The translations under genes and the position numbers were made by a program. DNA of 33,496 bases from Strigomonas culicis (Eukaryota > Euglenozoa > Kinetoplastea > Trypanosomatida > Trypanosomatidae): the NCBI GenBank assembly GCA_000482145.1, contig AUXH01000158.1, positions 1-33,496 on the forward strand. The letters are read 5' to 3'. Positions 17,870-26,916 of this stretch are shown in pieces. The notes beneath the pieces were generated by a model, which saw only the letters and a list, made by a program, of their open reading frames with translations, did not search any database and was not told where the DNA came from. Positions within the stretch are counted from its first letter, which is position 1. Each line of letters starts with the position of its first letter.

Positions 17870-19312
17870 TCAAGAGGATCGAGTGCTTGACTTCCACTTT
17901 TCATTCCTCAGCGATTCCCCCTTCTGTCGCGTAAGACGCCAGTACTTCCCTTTCATAGTTAGATCTCTGTACTCATGGAGTTTGTTCCGCGCGATCGAGT
18001 GCTCGTACCCATCAAAAGTCTCACCAAGACCACTGAAGCCCAACTGGTCCAGCTGTTGGTCTACCAGCGACTGCGTGCTCTCGGTCAAGGAGTCGCCATG
18101 GTCCTCATCATCCTCAAAGGAAAAAATGCCATTGTTTTTGTACTCGAACACCTTCTGCAGCTGCATCTCCTCATTCGCGCGTCGCTTCTGTAAAAGCTGT
18201 CGTTCACTGCTTTTGGACTCGAATACCTTGTGGCACATGAACTGAATGGCCGCCGACAGCCCTGCCTGCTTGTGGTCGGGCCCGAGTGCGATCCCCAAGG
18301 CAGCGGAGACAGGAAAGACGGGCAGGGTGACGCGGTCTGTCAGCTCCTTCAGCTTGTCCACCAGAGGGCGACCGTTGCTGTCGACCTCTTGGTCCATCTT
18401 GTTGGCAAACACCATGATGGCCCTTTCACTGAGGTTGGGGAGATAGTACTCCAGCTCACACTGCAGCAGCGCCACCACGTCCCACGGCTCCATCGACGGC
18501 TCCTTTGGGTCCGGCGTGTAGGTGCTGTGCATGTCGACCACAAAGGCAAGCGTCTTGGTGCGCTCGACGTGGCGAAGGAACTGATGACCAAGACCACGAT
18601 TCTCGTAGGCGCCTTCCATCAGCCCGGGGATGTCCGCGATACGGCACGTGTTTCCGTACAGGTCATGCAGCACCCCAATGTAAGGACGCAGCGTGGTGAA
18701 GGCGTAGGGCGCGACAGCAGGCTTACTGCTGCTGATGGCGGACAAAAGAGAAGATTTGCCGGCGTTGGGATAGCCAATCAACCCACAATCCGCAATGGAC
18801 TTAAGCTCCAGCTGAGCCAGCATGGTGTTTCCCGGGAGGCCTCGCGTGGATTCGATGGGTGAATGGTGCCATTTGTTCGCAAACGCGGCATTACCCTTCC
18901 CCCCTTGGCCCCCCTCCAGCAGCAGAACTTCCATCCCAACCTCGTTCATGTCATACACTACTTCATTGGTGTCCACATCAATAATTTCGGTTCCCAGAGG
19001 AACCTCTAACCACATGTCCTTGCCTCTCTTACCGTGCGCCTCTCGCGCGTAGCCGCAACACCCATCGGGGGCCTTGAGCTGCGTGCCCAGCTGCTTGATA
19101 TGACTCAGGTCGTACTTGTCTTTTACACACTTGATCATGATGTTGCCACCATTGCCGCCATTGCCGCCCCCGGGTCCGGCAAATTCATTGCCATGCTCAT
19201 GGGCCATAATACTTGCACCATCCCCGCCCGTCCCACTCGAGAGAAGAACCTTTAAGTTGTCTACAAAGCGGCGACCGCTTTTATCCATAAGAGCTGCGCT
19301 TCGACGGAACAT
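17870..19312 (-). CDS. Obg/CgtA-family GTPase, probably mitochondrial ribosome-assembly factor
   Basis: This is a 480-residue protein with the two diagnostic Obg domains. Residues about 12-172 form the glycine-rich Obg fold (GPGGGNGGNGG at about 47-57, and GGQGGKGNAAF around 134-144). The G domain follows with G1 GYPNAGKSS (180-188), G2 TT (206-207), G3 DIPG (227-230), G4 NKMD (304-307) and a G5-like SAA (336-338). All GTP-binding motifs are intact. Obg proteins bind the large ribosomal subunit late in assembly; eukaryotic members act mainly in mitochondria (MTG2/GTPBP5) or plastids. The N-terminus, MFRRSAALMDKSGRR, is basic and could be a short mitochondrial presequence, so mitoribosome assembly is the likely role. 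The C-terminal ~120 residues form a charged extension with no recognised OCT domain. A very clear splice acceptor lies 77 bases upstream. Confidence 0.94.
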   Translation of the reverse strand: MFRRSAALMDKSGRRFVDNLKVLLSSGTGGDGASIMAHEHGNEFAGPGGGNGGNGGNIMIKCVKDKYDLSHIKQLGTQLKAPDGCCGYAREAHGKRGKDMWLEVPLGTEIIDVDTNEVVYDMNEVGMEVLLLEGGQGGKGNAAFANKWHHSPIESTRGLPGNTMLAQLELKSIADCGLIGYPNAGKSSLLSAISSSKPAVAPYAFTTLRPYIGVLHDLYGNTCRIADIPGLMEGAYENRGLGHQFLRHVERTKTLAFVVDMHSTYTPDPKEPSMEPWDVVALLQCELEYYLPNLSERAIMVFANKMDQEVDSNGRPLVDKLKELTDRVTLPVFPVSAALGIALGPDHKQAGLSAAIQFMCHKVFESKSSERQLLQKRRANEEMQLQKVFEYKNNGIFSFEDDEDHGDSLTESTQSLVDQQLDQLGFSGLGETFDGYEHSIARNKLHEYRDLTMKGKYWRLTRQKGESLRNEKWKSSTRSS

Positions 19313-19686
19313 TTGAACCGCGAGGACCTAGTTCGATGTATAGACCGCTACACTCAAAACCCAACTATCAATCAAACAACACACTATCGCTGAGAAAGAA
19401 AGGAAAAGGAGGGAGAAGGAGAGGAAAAAAAATCCCAGCACATTCATTTAGATCCAGTGGCTCCAACAAAGGACAGTCTTTCTTTTTTTTTGACAGTATC
19501 GCATCGTATCACTATACTGGAGAACAAAATGAAGAAAAAAAAAGAATTAAACAGAGACCACAGAGGTATTTGTATTAATAATTAAACTTAAACGTCGTTT
19601 CTTTTTTCTTTTTTTTGTTCTTTCTTGAATTTTTGTTCACTTACAGTTGCCCTTCGGCGAAACACGATGCAGATCACTCGATCCAT
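19313..19686. other. Intergenic spacer between MTR4 and Obg GTPase
   Basis: The sequence is AT-rich. It holds the MTR4 3' UTR and the Obg 5' UTR with its acceptor. No coding region is supported; the plus-strand frame across 19336-19578 is Lys/Arg low-complexity read out of the pyrimidine tract complement. Confidence 0.55.
19390..19430 (-). promoter_or_regulatory. Spliced-leader trans-splice acceptor for the Obg GTPase
   Basis: On the minus strand an almost pure pyrimidine tract (complement of 19392-19430, rich in CTCC and TTCC blocks) ends in CTTTCTCAG. The AG is the complement of 19390-19391. This is the cleanest such signal in the window. Confidence 0.65.
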
Positions 19687-22518
19687 TCAAAGGTATAAGG
19701 AAGAGGCGAACACAATGTCGCGCTTGATGAGTTGAATTCCTTTTAGAAACTTATCATGCAGATCCATGCTGCCAATCGCAGGAGATCGTGCGGCGGCTGC
19801 CAACTGACGCAGCATCTCCTCTAGGCGTCGCATCATGCGTACAATCTCACCCTCGTACGCGGAGGTCTTGCTGACAAGGTCCACAAACTTGGCACCCTTC
19901 GCCCAGAGGTAGGTGATCTCCATCAGAGACGGCATGACACGGTCCGCGTAGTTGCTTTGCTGAGACAGGCCGCTCTCCACGCTCACCGTGGCAATGCGCG
20001 TGACAATTTCATTGAGTTCCTTCAGGGGCTGCTCGAACTCCTGCGGCAGAGAGAAGCCCTCTGGCGTCCGGTGAACGTTAACGAGACACGAGAGCAGTGC
20101 AACAATCATCTCCGTCTCCATGGGATTGAGAATACCCTTAAACAAAAGCTCTGTCAAGAGAATTTCGTTTTCATCCGTGGTGGTAATTTCGCAAGCCACA
20201 CGAGCCTTGCGGAGAATAATGTTATCCTTGTCAATGTAGTCCAAACGCCGCAGCACGCGCATCATCTGCTTTAGTTCCTCCGAAAAGACGGCGCGCCGCA
20301 TACTCTCCAGTTCGTCCACGACCGTCTGGAGTTGTTTGTCCAGCTCGTCCTTCAGTTTGTACTGCTCGAACGCCGCTTGGAGTTCCGCGGTGGGTTTCTT
20401 GACAAGTTCATTCTCCTCCAGTTGCTTCTCCAAGTTGGTTACTTGACTCTGTAGCTTGGTGAGCTGGGGGTCATCAATGCCCATCTGCGCAGCGGTCAGC
20501 GCGGGCACCTTATCCTCGCCAAATTGCTTGTTGAGCCGCGACAGGGTCTGCACGATCTGCACGCGTCCCTGCTCCGAGTCTGGCTGAGCGGGCAGATTGC
20601 ACTTGAGCGTGGACAGTTTATCCACATCACAGAAATCAAATACAACCGTGTAGAGGTCCGCGGCGGACGACGTGTAGCTTTCCACATGGCACGGCGAGAG
20701 GGACTCATGCGTCGGCCCGTCCACCTTCATGCAGATGACAGACACAGTGATGGAGAAGCTGCTGGGGTCGGTGACGGCGGAGGTGACGGTCTTCGCGGCG
20801 AAGGATCGGCAGATACCCCATCCAAAGGAAACGCGGTCGGATGAGCGGATAATGTGCACGAAACGACCCGGCTGCACCCACGTCTTCATGTGCTTGGGCT
20901 GCTTGAGAACGGCGTTGATGTCATCCGTGCGCTTCGCGATGAGGTCGCGGCAGCGGATGTACTGACGAAAGACCTCTTCCTTTTCTACACTGATAGAGTT
21001 TATTCGCTTTTCCAAGACATCTCTTTTTTCTTCCAAGATGGGCTTGTCTTTGAGGCGCTGGAACTGGGCAAAGCTTCGCTTCATCATGAACTCGGGATCC
21101 ACGTCCTCCACGCGGAGTAGGTTGAGCACCATGTTGTAGGTGAGGTGGAAGCTGCTCAGCAGGACGTCTGCGCCGCCGCTGGTGACCTGCTTCAGCGTAT
21201 CCGGTTCAACTGCCTCATCTACCATGGCAATGACGACGCCCACTCGGTCTAGGCCTCGCCGGCCGGCGCGACCGGACATTTGGATGTACTCGCCGCCGGT
21301 GAGATAGCGGTTGTCCTCTCCATCGAACTTTTTAACAGACGTGAACACCACCGTTCTAGCAGGCATGTTCAGCCCCATAGAAAAGGTTTCGGTCGAGAAG
21401 AGCACCTTCACTAGCCCAGCTTGAAAGAGAATTTCAACCACTTCCTTGAGAATAGGAAGAAGACCGGAATGATGAATGCCGACGCCGCGCCGCAGAAGGG
21501 GCAGCAGGTGTTCAATGGCGGGCAGCTTCCTGTCATCTTCGCCGAGAGACTCCATGGCGTTGTTAAACACCTCGGTCACCAGGGCGTCCTCCTCGGTATT
21601 GTTGAAGTTGAGTCGCGACAACGCTGACGCATTGCGCTCGCACTGTACTTTGGCAAAGGAAAATACAATGACAGGATACATATTCCGATCCATGACGAGT
21701 TTGATGATCTCCATCATAGAGTCGTTGCGTTTCAGTGCACTCTTTTGATTTCGGCTGCGCTCAGTGCCCCCTCCTCCCGCCCCTCCTCCTGCTGCCGACG
21801 TGTCTGCGCCCATGGAAGACATTGCTTTGCCAAAATTGTCATCTCGGAATTTGCCCTTTTCGTCCACAATGAGAAATATGCCGTCAGCTCCTGAAGGATA
21901 AATGTAATGCTGCAACGGGACGGGGCGGTAGTCGGTGTGTATGACGTGTACCTTGGTGGTGGTATGAATACTCTCAACCCAGTCAGCAAACTCACGTGCA
22001 TTGGGGATGGTGGCGGAGAGGAACACGTACTGGCAACCATCTGGGAGAAGACTGATCGTCTCCTCCCACACAACACCACGAGACTTGTCGCGCATGTAGT
22101 GCACCTCATCGAACACAACGCATCCGACCTCACGCAGCATTTCTGTCCCACGGTACAGCATACTTCTGAGAATTTCCGTCGTCATGACGAGACAGTCCGA
22201 GTCCGTTTTAATAGTGGTATCGCCGGTCATGAGACCAACGGAGTCAAATTTCTCTGAAAACTCACGAAATTTTTGATTGCTCAAGGCCTTGATGGGTGAT
22301 GTGTAGATAACTCGTTTCTTTTCCCGCAGCGCCTTCGCTATAGCGTAGAGGGCCACTGTCGTCTTGCCAGCGGAGGTGTGTGCGGAAACGAGGACACTGT
22401 CTCCGTCTTCCAAAGCATCAATACTGCTCTTCTGAAACTGATCTAGCTCATAGGGAAATTCTAAGGCCGGGCTGGTTTCCCTTCTTGGCCGTTTTCTAAC
22501 TTGCGCAATCTCAGCCAT
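19687..22518 (-). CDS. MTR4: MTR4 / Ski2-like RNA helicase of the nuclear exosome
   Basis: This 943-residue DExH helicase unwinds substrates for the nuclear RNA exosome (TRAMP-type surveillance, rRNA and snoRNA processing). In order: a short N-terminus; RecA1 with motif I AHTSAGKT (46-53), motif II DEVH (137-140) and motif III SAT (168-170); RecA2 with ETFSMGLNMPA and QMSGRAGRRG; a long central insertion from about 520 to 790 corresponding to the arch/KOW region; and the C-terminal ratchet bundle ending in KRDIVFASSLYL. The last segment matches the near-invariant end of MTR4 and separates it from SKI2. It is about 100 residues shorter than yeast or human MTR4, mostly because the N-terminal low-complexity region is missing. 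A Gly/Ala/Ser linker (about residues 246-258) interrupts the region between the RecA domains. The exosome core subunit RRP41 lies two genes upstream. Confidence 0.95.
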   Translation of the reverse strand: MAEIAQVRKRPRRETSPALEFPYELDQFQKSSIDALEDGDSVLVSAHTSAGKTTVALYAIAKALREKKRVIYTSPIKALSNQKFREFSEKFDSVGLMTGDTTIKTDSDCLVMTTEILRSMLYRGTEMLREVGCVVFDEVHYMRDKSRGVVWEETISLLPDGCQYVFLSATIPNAREFADWVESIHTTTKVHVIHTDYRPVPLQHYIYPSGADGIFLIVDEKGKFRDDNFGKAMSSMGADTSAAGGGAGGGGTERSRNQKSALKRNDSMMEIIKLVMDRNMYPVIVFSFAKVQCERNASALSRLNFNNTEEDALVTEVFNNAMESLGEDDRKLPAIEHLLPLLRRGVGIHHSGLLPILKEVVEILFQAGLVKVLFSTETFSMGLNMPARTVVFTSVKKFDGEDNRYLTGGEYIQMSGRAGRRGLDRVGVVIAMVDEAVEPDTLKQVTSGGADVLLSSFHLTYNMVLNLLRVEDVDPEFMMKRSFAQFQRLKDKPILEEKRDVLEKRINSISVEKEEVFRQYIRCRDLIAKRTDDINAVLKQPKHMKTWVQPGRFVHIIRSSDRVSFGWGICRSFAAKTVTSAVTDPSSFSITVSVICMKVDGPTHESLSPCHVESYTSSAADLYTVVFDFCDVDKLSTLKCNLPAQPDSEQGRVQIVQTLSRLNKQFGEDKVPALTAAQMGIDDPQLTKLQSQVTNLEKQLEENELVKKPTAELQAAFEQYKLKDELDKQLQTVVDELESMRRAVFSEELKQMMRVLRRLDYIDKDNIILRKARVACEITTTDENEILLTELLFKGILNPMETEMIVALLSCLVNVHRTPEGFSLPQEFEQPLKELNEIVTRIATVSVESGLSQQSNYADRVMPSLMEITYLWAKGAKFVDLVSKTSAYEGEIVRMMRRLEEMLRQLAAAARSPAIGSMDLHDKFLKGIQLIKRDIVFASSLYL

Positions 22519-22806
22519 GAGAACTATAAGCTATTGCAAAACCTGTATATATGTATAGATTGGCTTCAAGTAGAAAAGATCAGATGTGGAGATTATGAGA
22601 ATATGAGAAAGTGCGAGCGCAACATCACAAATAGTGTACAGAGAGGCATTCGCTTCGTACAGCCAGTCCGCGTTTGAACGCTGCGTTCGAGATACAGGAG
22701 TGCATGTACACCTAGAGAGATCTTTCACTGAGATAATGTGGCGACAAGGTGAACTTCACAACAAGTAACATATACATATATGCGTGATTTCATTTTTTTC
22801 TTCTCT

Positions 22807-23265
22807 TCATAAGAATTGCTCAATGACTCTGGCTATTGTTGAGTGTGTTGCGGCAGGGTCGTACTTAGCGTGCGGTATGCCGTCTCGAGAGCACAAAAAC
22901 TTAGTGTAATTCCATTTTGCACTTCCCAGCTCTCTTTGCAGCATCTGAAATAATGGATGGACCCCTTTCCCTTTGAGGGATACTCGATCAAACACGGGAA
23001 AGCATATTCGCTGCTGTTCCACCCACTGAGCTAGACCATCATTACTAAGAGGTTCTTGTCCCCCGAACTGGGCGCATGGAAAAGCCAATACGGTGAAATG
23101 TTTCGATTCGTACGCTTTTTGAAGATCATTCAAAAGATGAATATTATAATTCGTAAAGCTACACTGGGATGCGGTGTTGACAATAAGCGTCACCTCATTC
23201 GTAAATCGAGACAGTGCCACGGGGTGACCGCCGCGAGCTACCGTATATGAGAAAACAGTTGTCAT
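22807..23265 (-). CDS. Glutathione-peroxidase-type (probably tryparedoxin-dependent) peroxidase with atypical cysteines
   Basis: This 152-residue protein belongs to the GPX family and is slightly shorter than usual. It reduces hydroperoxides; in kinetoplastids the electron donor of such enzymes is normally tryparedoxin rather than glutathione. The catalytic tetrad is present: Cys35 in NTASQCS, Gln70 in FGGQEP, and Trp118-Asn119 in KWNYTKF. The conserved FPC motif reads FPCAQFGG, with Ala65 replacing the usual Asn. The resolving cysteine of trypanosomatid enzymes, expected about eight residues before the FP of the following strand, is replaced by Glu83, but an unusual Cys88 sits directly before Phe89-Pro90. 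No signal peptide, mitochondrial presequence or peroxisomal PTS1 is visible (it ends in EQFL), so a cytosolic location is likely. Identity as GPX family is secure; the donor is inferred. Confidence 0.92.
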   Translation of the reverse strand: MTTVFSYTVARGGHPVALSRFTNEVTLIVNTASQCSFTNYNIHLLNDLQKAYESKHFTVLAFPCAQFGGQEPLSNDGLAQWVEQQRICFPVFDRVSLKGKGVHPLFQMLQRELGSAKWNYTKFLCSRDGIPHAKYDPAATHSTIARVIEQFL

Positions 23266-23504
23266 TCTTTCGTACTACGAACGCAGCAGAGTAATATGAA
23301 CAGTGGAGGTAGTACTAGTTGTAAGAAAGCGAAGCGAGAACAATGATGCGAGGGAGGGGAGGGGGTAAGAAGGGTTATTGTGGCACAGTTTCTCCTCCAA
23401 CAACAGTCCATGTCTACTATTTGCACTAGTTGGCGAGCAAGCACGATACAGTGGACTGTATCCAAATCATCGTTATATTTTTAGCCTTAATAGTTAAACG
23501 TCAT

Positions 23505-24221
23505 TTACACACTTGCCTCCAGTGCTTTTTTTATCTGCTCATCAAAAAGTACTTTGGCAGACTTTTTTGCGCTCTCTAACAGCTGCGACAGCACATCAGG
23601 TGATATGCGGCCCGCAGTCTCAAACCATACGATGTTATCTGTATTATGTCCTGTAAAAGCTACGGACAGTACGGAGCACTGAGATCGCAGCTCATCGGCA
23701 GTGAGGTCTATGAGGATATGATTATCTAGACTGGCGGCATTGAGGCAGCAAACAGCGTCACGCATTGCGACGTTGGCATCCACCAACGCTAGGCACGCTG
23801 CATTGATGGCAGCAATTTTTTCGCTCCCATCGTTCTGCAGTATTTCAACAGATATGTGTATTTGAGATCCCGGATACTGTGACAAAAGCACAATGGAGCG
23901 TACTACTTGCACCACCGCACTACTTATCTCTTCCGATTGTATGGTCTGGCGCTGTGCAGCTCTGCGTCTCTCACCCGCGAAAGCAGCAATGGCAACTTCA
24001 CACGTCACAGCCACTTGGTCGTATTTGGCTTCTTGACGATTTGTGGTTTCACGGGGTCCCAAAACAGTCGCACACACTTTTGATTTTCTGCTTGTTACGG
24101 TACAGCTTCCGTCACAAGCGGCCATCGTACCGAATTCGATGTTCACTTGACGAGTCTCTGGGGGCCTACGACCGTCTTTCCTCAGACCAGCAGAGCTGAC
24201 ATACTCCACATGCCTGGACAT
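23505..24221 (-). CDS. RRP41: Exosome core subunit RRP41 (RNase PH-like)
   Basis: This is a 238-residue protein of the expected length. It opens with the RRP41 signature RKDGRRPPETR at residues 14-24, and FGTMAACDGSCTV and KVCATVLGPRE follow. The two-part RNase PH fold is complete, with RRRAAQ and a hydrophobic core strand QIHISVEILQNDGS in the middle, and AACLALVDANVAMRD in the second half. RRP41 is one of the six ring proteins of the RNA exosome, working in 3'-5' processing and decay of rRNA, snoRNA and mRNA in nucleus and cytoplasm. In eukaryotes the ring itself is usually catalytically inactive and RRP44/RRP6 supply activity. The ORF begins directly at its ATG after an AT-rich leader. MTR4, the helicase partner of the nuclear exosome, is encoded two genes downstream. 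Confidence 0.93.
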   Translation of the reverse strand: MSRHVEYVSSAGLRKDGRRPPETRQVNIEFGTMAACDGSCTVTSRKSKVCATVLGPRETTNRQEAKYDQVAVTCEVAIAAFAGERRRAAQRQTIQSEEISSAVVQVVRSIVLLSQYPGSQIHISVEILQNDGSEKIAAINAACLALVDANVAMRDAVCCLNAASLDNHILIDLTADELRSQCSVLSVAFTGHNTDNIVWFETAGRISPDVLSQLLESAKKSAKVLFDEQIKKALEASV

Positions 24222-24489
24222 GGATTATAACAAAACTTCCTTGGAAAACGATAATGACAATGATAAAAGAGTTGCAATTCAGTAACCGGAAGAGAACGAA
24301 AGGAGAGAGGAAAGAAGGAACAATCTCAAAGTGCCACGTACGCCAAGTGTCACGTTCAAGAAAGAGATAACTCTCGTATCTAGAGGGAAACAGGTGTACC
24401 AATAATCAAGTATACATGAATAACTCGTTAGATGAAGCAGAGCAAGACAAAGAAAAAGTAGATCTTGAGGAAAAAAGAACATCCGTGTT

Positions 24490-24687
24490 CTATAGATTTT
24501 CTTTTATATCCATCTTAGCGTAAGTATTTGCAAGTGGCTCTTGACACTGTGACGCTATGAGTGAGAGTACATTTTGAGCAATGTCTTTGATTTCATTATA
24601 CTCATGAAGCGCCTCGCTTCGGCGCATGGCTAAGAGGCGGTGACAGTAGTTCTCATATCCGGTGCAAGAAGCTGCACTTCCGCTCAT
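24490..24687 (-). CDS. Small protein of 65 residues, unknown function
   Basis: I do not recognise this protein. The frame is open further upstream, but that part is read from T-rich leader sequence and begins with a hydrophobic artefact. The ATG at 24687 is the first after a clean splice acceptor (AG as the complement of 24710-24711) and leaves a 22-base 5' UTR. The product starts MSGSAASCTGYENYC and is otherwise polar and probably helical: heptad-like spacing (LLAMRRSEALHEYNEIKDIA) suggests one amphipathic helix. There are three cysteines and no membrane segment. Such small single-helix proteins in kinetoplastids are often subunits of larger assemblies (respiratory complexes, BLOC/BORC-like, dynein-associated), but nothing here points to one in particular. 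Confidence 0.65.
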   Translation of the reverse strand: MSGSAASCTGYENYCHRLLAMRRSEALHEYNEIKDIAQNVLSLIASQCQEPLANTYAKMDIKENL

Positions 24688-25256
24688 AGATTGTAGTAAA
24701 TAAAGTTGACTAGAACAACAAAGGGAACAATAACAAAAGCGAAGAAGAAGACACAGCGAAAAAATGTGCCACCATGTGGTAAGATGAAAGAAGAAGAGAT
24801 ACATTTGATAGTCGGAGTTCGTGGCAACAAGAACAAGTCACCATCGGAAGGCGCTTATAGTAGCAGGAGTCATGAACAGTCACACGCTGACGCACGCATG
24901 CACGTTTACATTTTATCAGCATTATTGGAAGCACTGATTTCAACAAGGCACTTACAGCCTATTTATCATAGTTCACAACCAAAACAATTCTAACCTGAAC
25001 ACACCATCAACCGCAACACGACAACAAAAAGGAGTAATGCATGACAAGTGATCCATAGTAGCAATAATCATAATAGTGACAGCAAAAAAAGTAATCGATA
25101 TTTTTTATTTCCTTTAAGAAAAGAACGTAACAATGTGCGGAAAGACAACGAAACCGTCGCATGGACTCACTGGCTGGGACACATACACAAGTACGCATGC
25201 CTCAACCCATCAATGCATATGTCGGAGAGAGAGAGAGAGCGATACCGCGGAAGTGA
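24688..25256. other. Intergenic spacer between AP-2 mu and the 65-residue gene
   Basis: This is mostly the presumed 3' UTR of AP-2 mu. It contains a GA microsatellite at about 25225-25241, an A/T-rich stretch around 25080-25120, and the acceptor of the downstream small gene. No credible coding region or RNA gene was seen. Confidence 0.5.
24710..24755 (-). promoter_or_regulatory. Spliced-leader trans-splice acceptor for the 65-residue gene
   Basis: On the minus strand a T/C-rich tract (complement of about 24712-24755, with CTTCTTCTTCGC and GTTCCCTTTGTTGTT blocks) ends in CTAG. The AG is the complement of 24710-24711. It lies 22 bases before the ATG at 24687. Confidence 0.6.
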
Positions 25257-26585
25257 CTATATGCGGCATTCATATTGCCCCGCCTGTGTCGTGTACCGGA
25301 TCCATTTATTGGGCTGATAGAAGAAAACAGGTTCATGAACCCTTAGCTCATCAATGTGGAGACCTGTTAGCGACTTTGACACGCACTTAAACTTTATATT
25401 AATGAGTGGACGTGCCCAGAGAGACACAGATGACTCATTCGTTGGGGCAATTTGTATGACTTCGCACGAAAACGAGTGCTCCTCACCACTCCTCATTTTA
25501 GGTATGGTCCACACAATGCATCCCTCCTTGGCAGTGTACACCGCCTTGCCACGGCTCACTTTCGGCTTAGCGGAAGCTGTATTGGTTGGGCACGGAATGC
25601 GAACACTGATATCGGTTGATTCTTGCTCGTCCGAGTTGCACTTCAGCACAAATTCTATAACAATTCTTGTTTTGGAGGCCTCCTGCACGTGCACCGACGT
25701 GATGGACATGGGCGGTCGAGCGTCCATTTTTGCACAGTAGCTCATCAAAGTGAATTCGCCATCCGGAGGTATAAAACTAATGTTCTGTGCTTCATCGAAC
25801 TTATTAAGCCGGACACATGTGTGAAAGGTGACGTCTTCCAGTTTTGCCGCGTTCAGCCCACTGACCCTCTCTACTGGTTCAATGGGACTCTCTGAATCTG
25901 TGGCGTTGCTATCGCCGTATGCGCGGCGGTTCAAAATCAGATTGCACTGGGGCATCCCCGAAAGGAAGTTGTTGACAACAATGCGACCGATCACGTCACT
26001 TTGTAAAATTTCCCCGGAGGGAGACATCAGAAGGTTAATATCTTCCAGCACATCGATGAACATTTCATTTACACGGTAGATGAGACCATCGTTTCGCCAG
26101 GGAACTTCGCCGGTCAGCTTTTTGGAAATAACTTCTGCCTTCGGGGCCATTTTGATGGAGTTCTCATTGATCCCTGACGGCGTAATGAAGTCCTGAAAGG
26201 CTTCGCTATCCGTGATTTGAGGATAGCCATAGTCGACTGCTTCATCAATCAAGGCCTGCAGCACAACAAAGTTTTGCTTCAATGTAGTCTCATCAATTTT
26301 CCGAAAGTAGGCTACAATAAGCTGTAGAAGACGTATACCAAACTGCACGGCACACAGACAGTTCACGTTGGCATTAGAAACTAGTACAAGAAAAAGATCA
26401 GAAAGATCCATATGTATGTAGCATAGATGGTTTATTATGTTGATAGGGCTTCGTGCGTGCTTCTTTGTCGCAATCATCTCATTCCGAAACGATTCCGCCA
26501 AGACACGTACACTGTATCCTTCTCGAAAAGTCCGCGACAAAATGACATCGCCGCGTGAGTTCAGCAGTAAGAGTGCTCCAATCAT
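25257..26585 (-). CDS. AP-2 clathrin adaptor complex, mu subunit
   Basis: This 442-residue protein has the standard mu-adaptin layout. Residues 1-140 are a longin-like domain starting MIGALLLLNSRGDVILSR and ending with DYGYPQITDSEAFQDFITPSGI, which reads like AP-2 mu rather than AP-1 mu. A linker follows with TGEVPW, where Thr158 is in the position of the AAK1-phosphorylated threonine of mammalian AP-2 mu. The C-terminal mu-homology domain (about 165-442) contains LLMSPSGEIL, FLSGMPQCNL, CVRLNKFD and ISFIPPDGEF, and ends in a WIRYTTQAGQYECRI strand typical of mu adaptins. The role is cargo (YxxPhi) recognition in clathrin-mediated endocytosis at the flagellar pocket. T. brucei is reported to lack AP-2 whereas other trypanosomatids keep it, so its presence is informative about lineage. 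AP-1 mu is the main alternative and less likely. Confidence 0.88.
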   Translation of the reverse strand: MIGALLLLNSRGDVILSRTFREGYSVRVLAESFRNEMIATKKHARSPINIINHLCYIHMDLSDLFLVLVSNANVNCLCAVQFGIRLLQLIVAYFRKIDETTLKQNFVVLQALIDEAVDYGYPQITDSEAFQDFITPSGINENSIKMAPKAEVISKKLTGEVPWRNDGLIYRVNEMFIDVLEDINLLMSPSGEILQSDVIGRIVVNNFLSGMPQCNLILNRRAYGDSNATDSESPIEPVERVSGLNAAKLEDVTFHTCVRLNKFDEAQNISFIPPDGEFTLMSYCAKMDARPPMSITSVHVQEASKTRIVIEFVLKCNSDEQESTDISVRIPCPTNTASAKPKVSRGKAVYTAKEGCIVWTIPKMRSGEEHSFSCEVIQIAPTNESSVSLWARPLINIKFKCVSKSLTGLHIDELRVHEPVFFYQPNKWIRYTTQAGQYECRI

Positions 26586-26916
26586 TTTATTGGTACGGAT
26601 ATGTTTGTGATTTCCACGTGTCTTCTTGCTCTTTTCTTGTGGTAAGTATCGCTATTCTACCTTTACATAAACAAAGAAACATACAATGCCACAAAACAAA
26701 AACGAAGAAGAGGAGAAATATATGTGTATTGACGGCATTACATAAAAACAGCCGTGTGAGCATGTACGGACAAAACGATTTTTTTTTTCCTTCCAAATAT
26801 GGGTGTATGACTATTAATTGCCATCATAACAATAATGATATATAAATATATAAATATAGTTCATTTTTATGTTTACAAGAGAGACGCAGCTTCTAAGACA
26901 AACGTGTTTTGTCCGC
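26586..26916. other. Intergenic spacer between p14 and AP-2 mu
   Basis: The sequence is AT-rich. A CT-rich tract on the minus strand (complement of about 26700-26720) is a plausible trans-splicing tract for AP-2 mu. ATATAAATATATAAATATA-type sequence lies around 26838-26857. No gene is seen. Confidence 0.5.

Noticed and set aside
22531..22728. 65-residue minus-strand frame between the peroxidase and MTR4
   Set aside because: It needs a GTG start, lies in the MTR4 leader and has no acceptor support.
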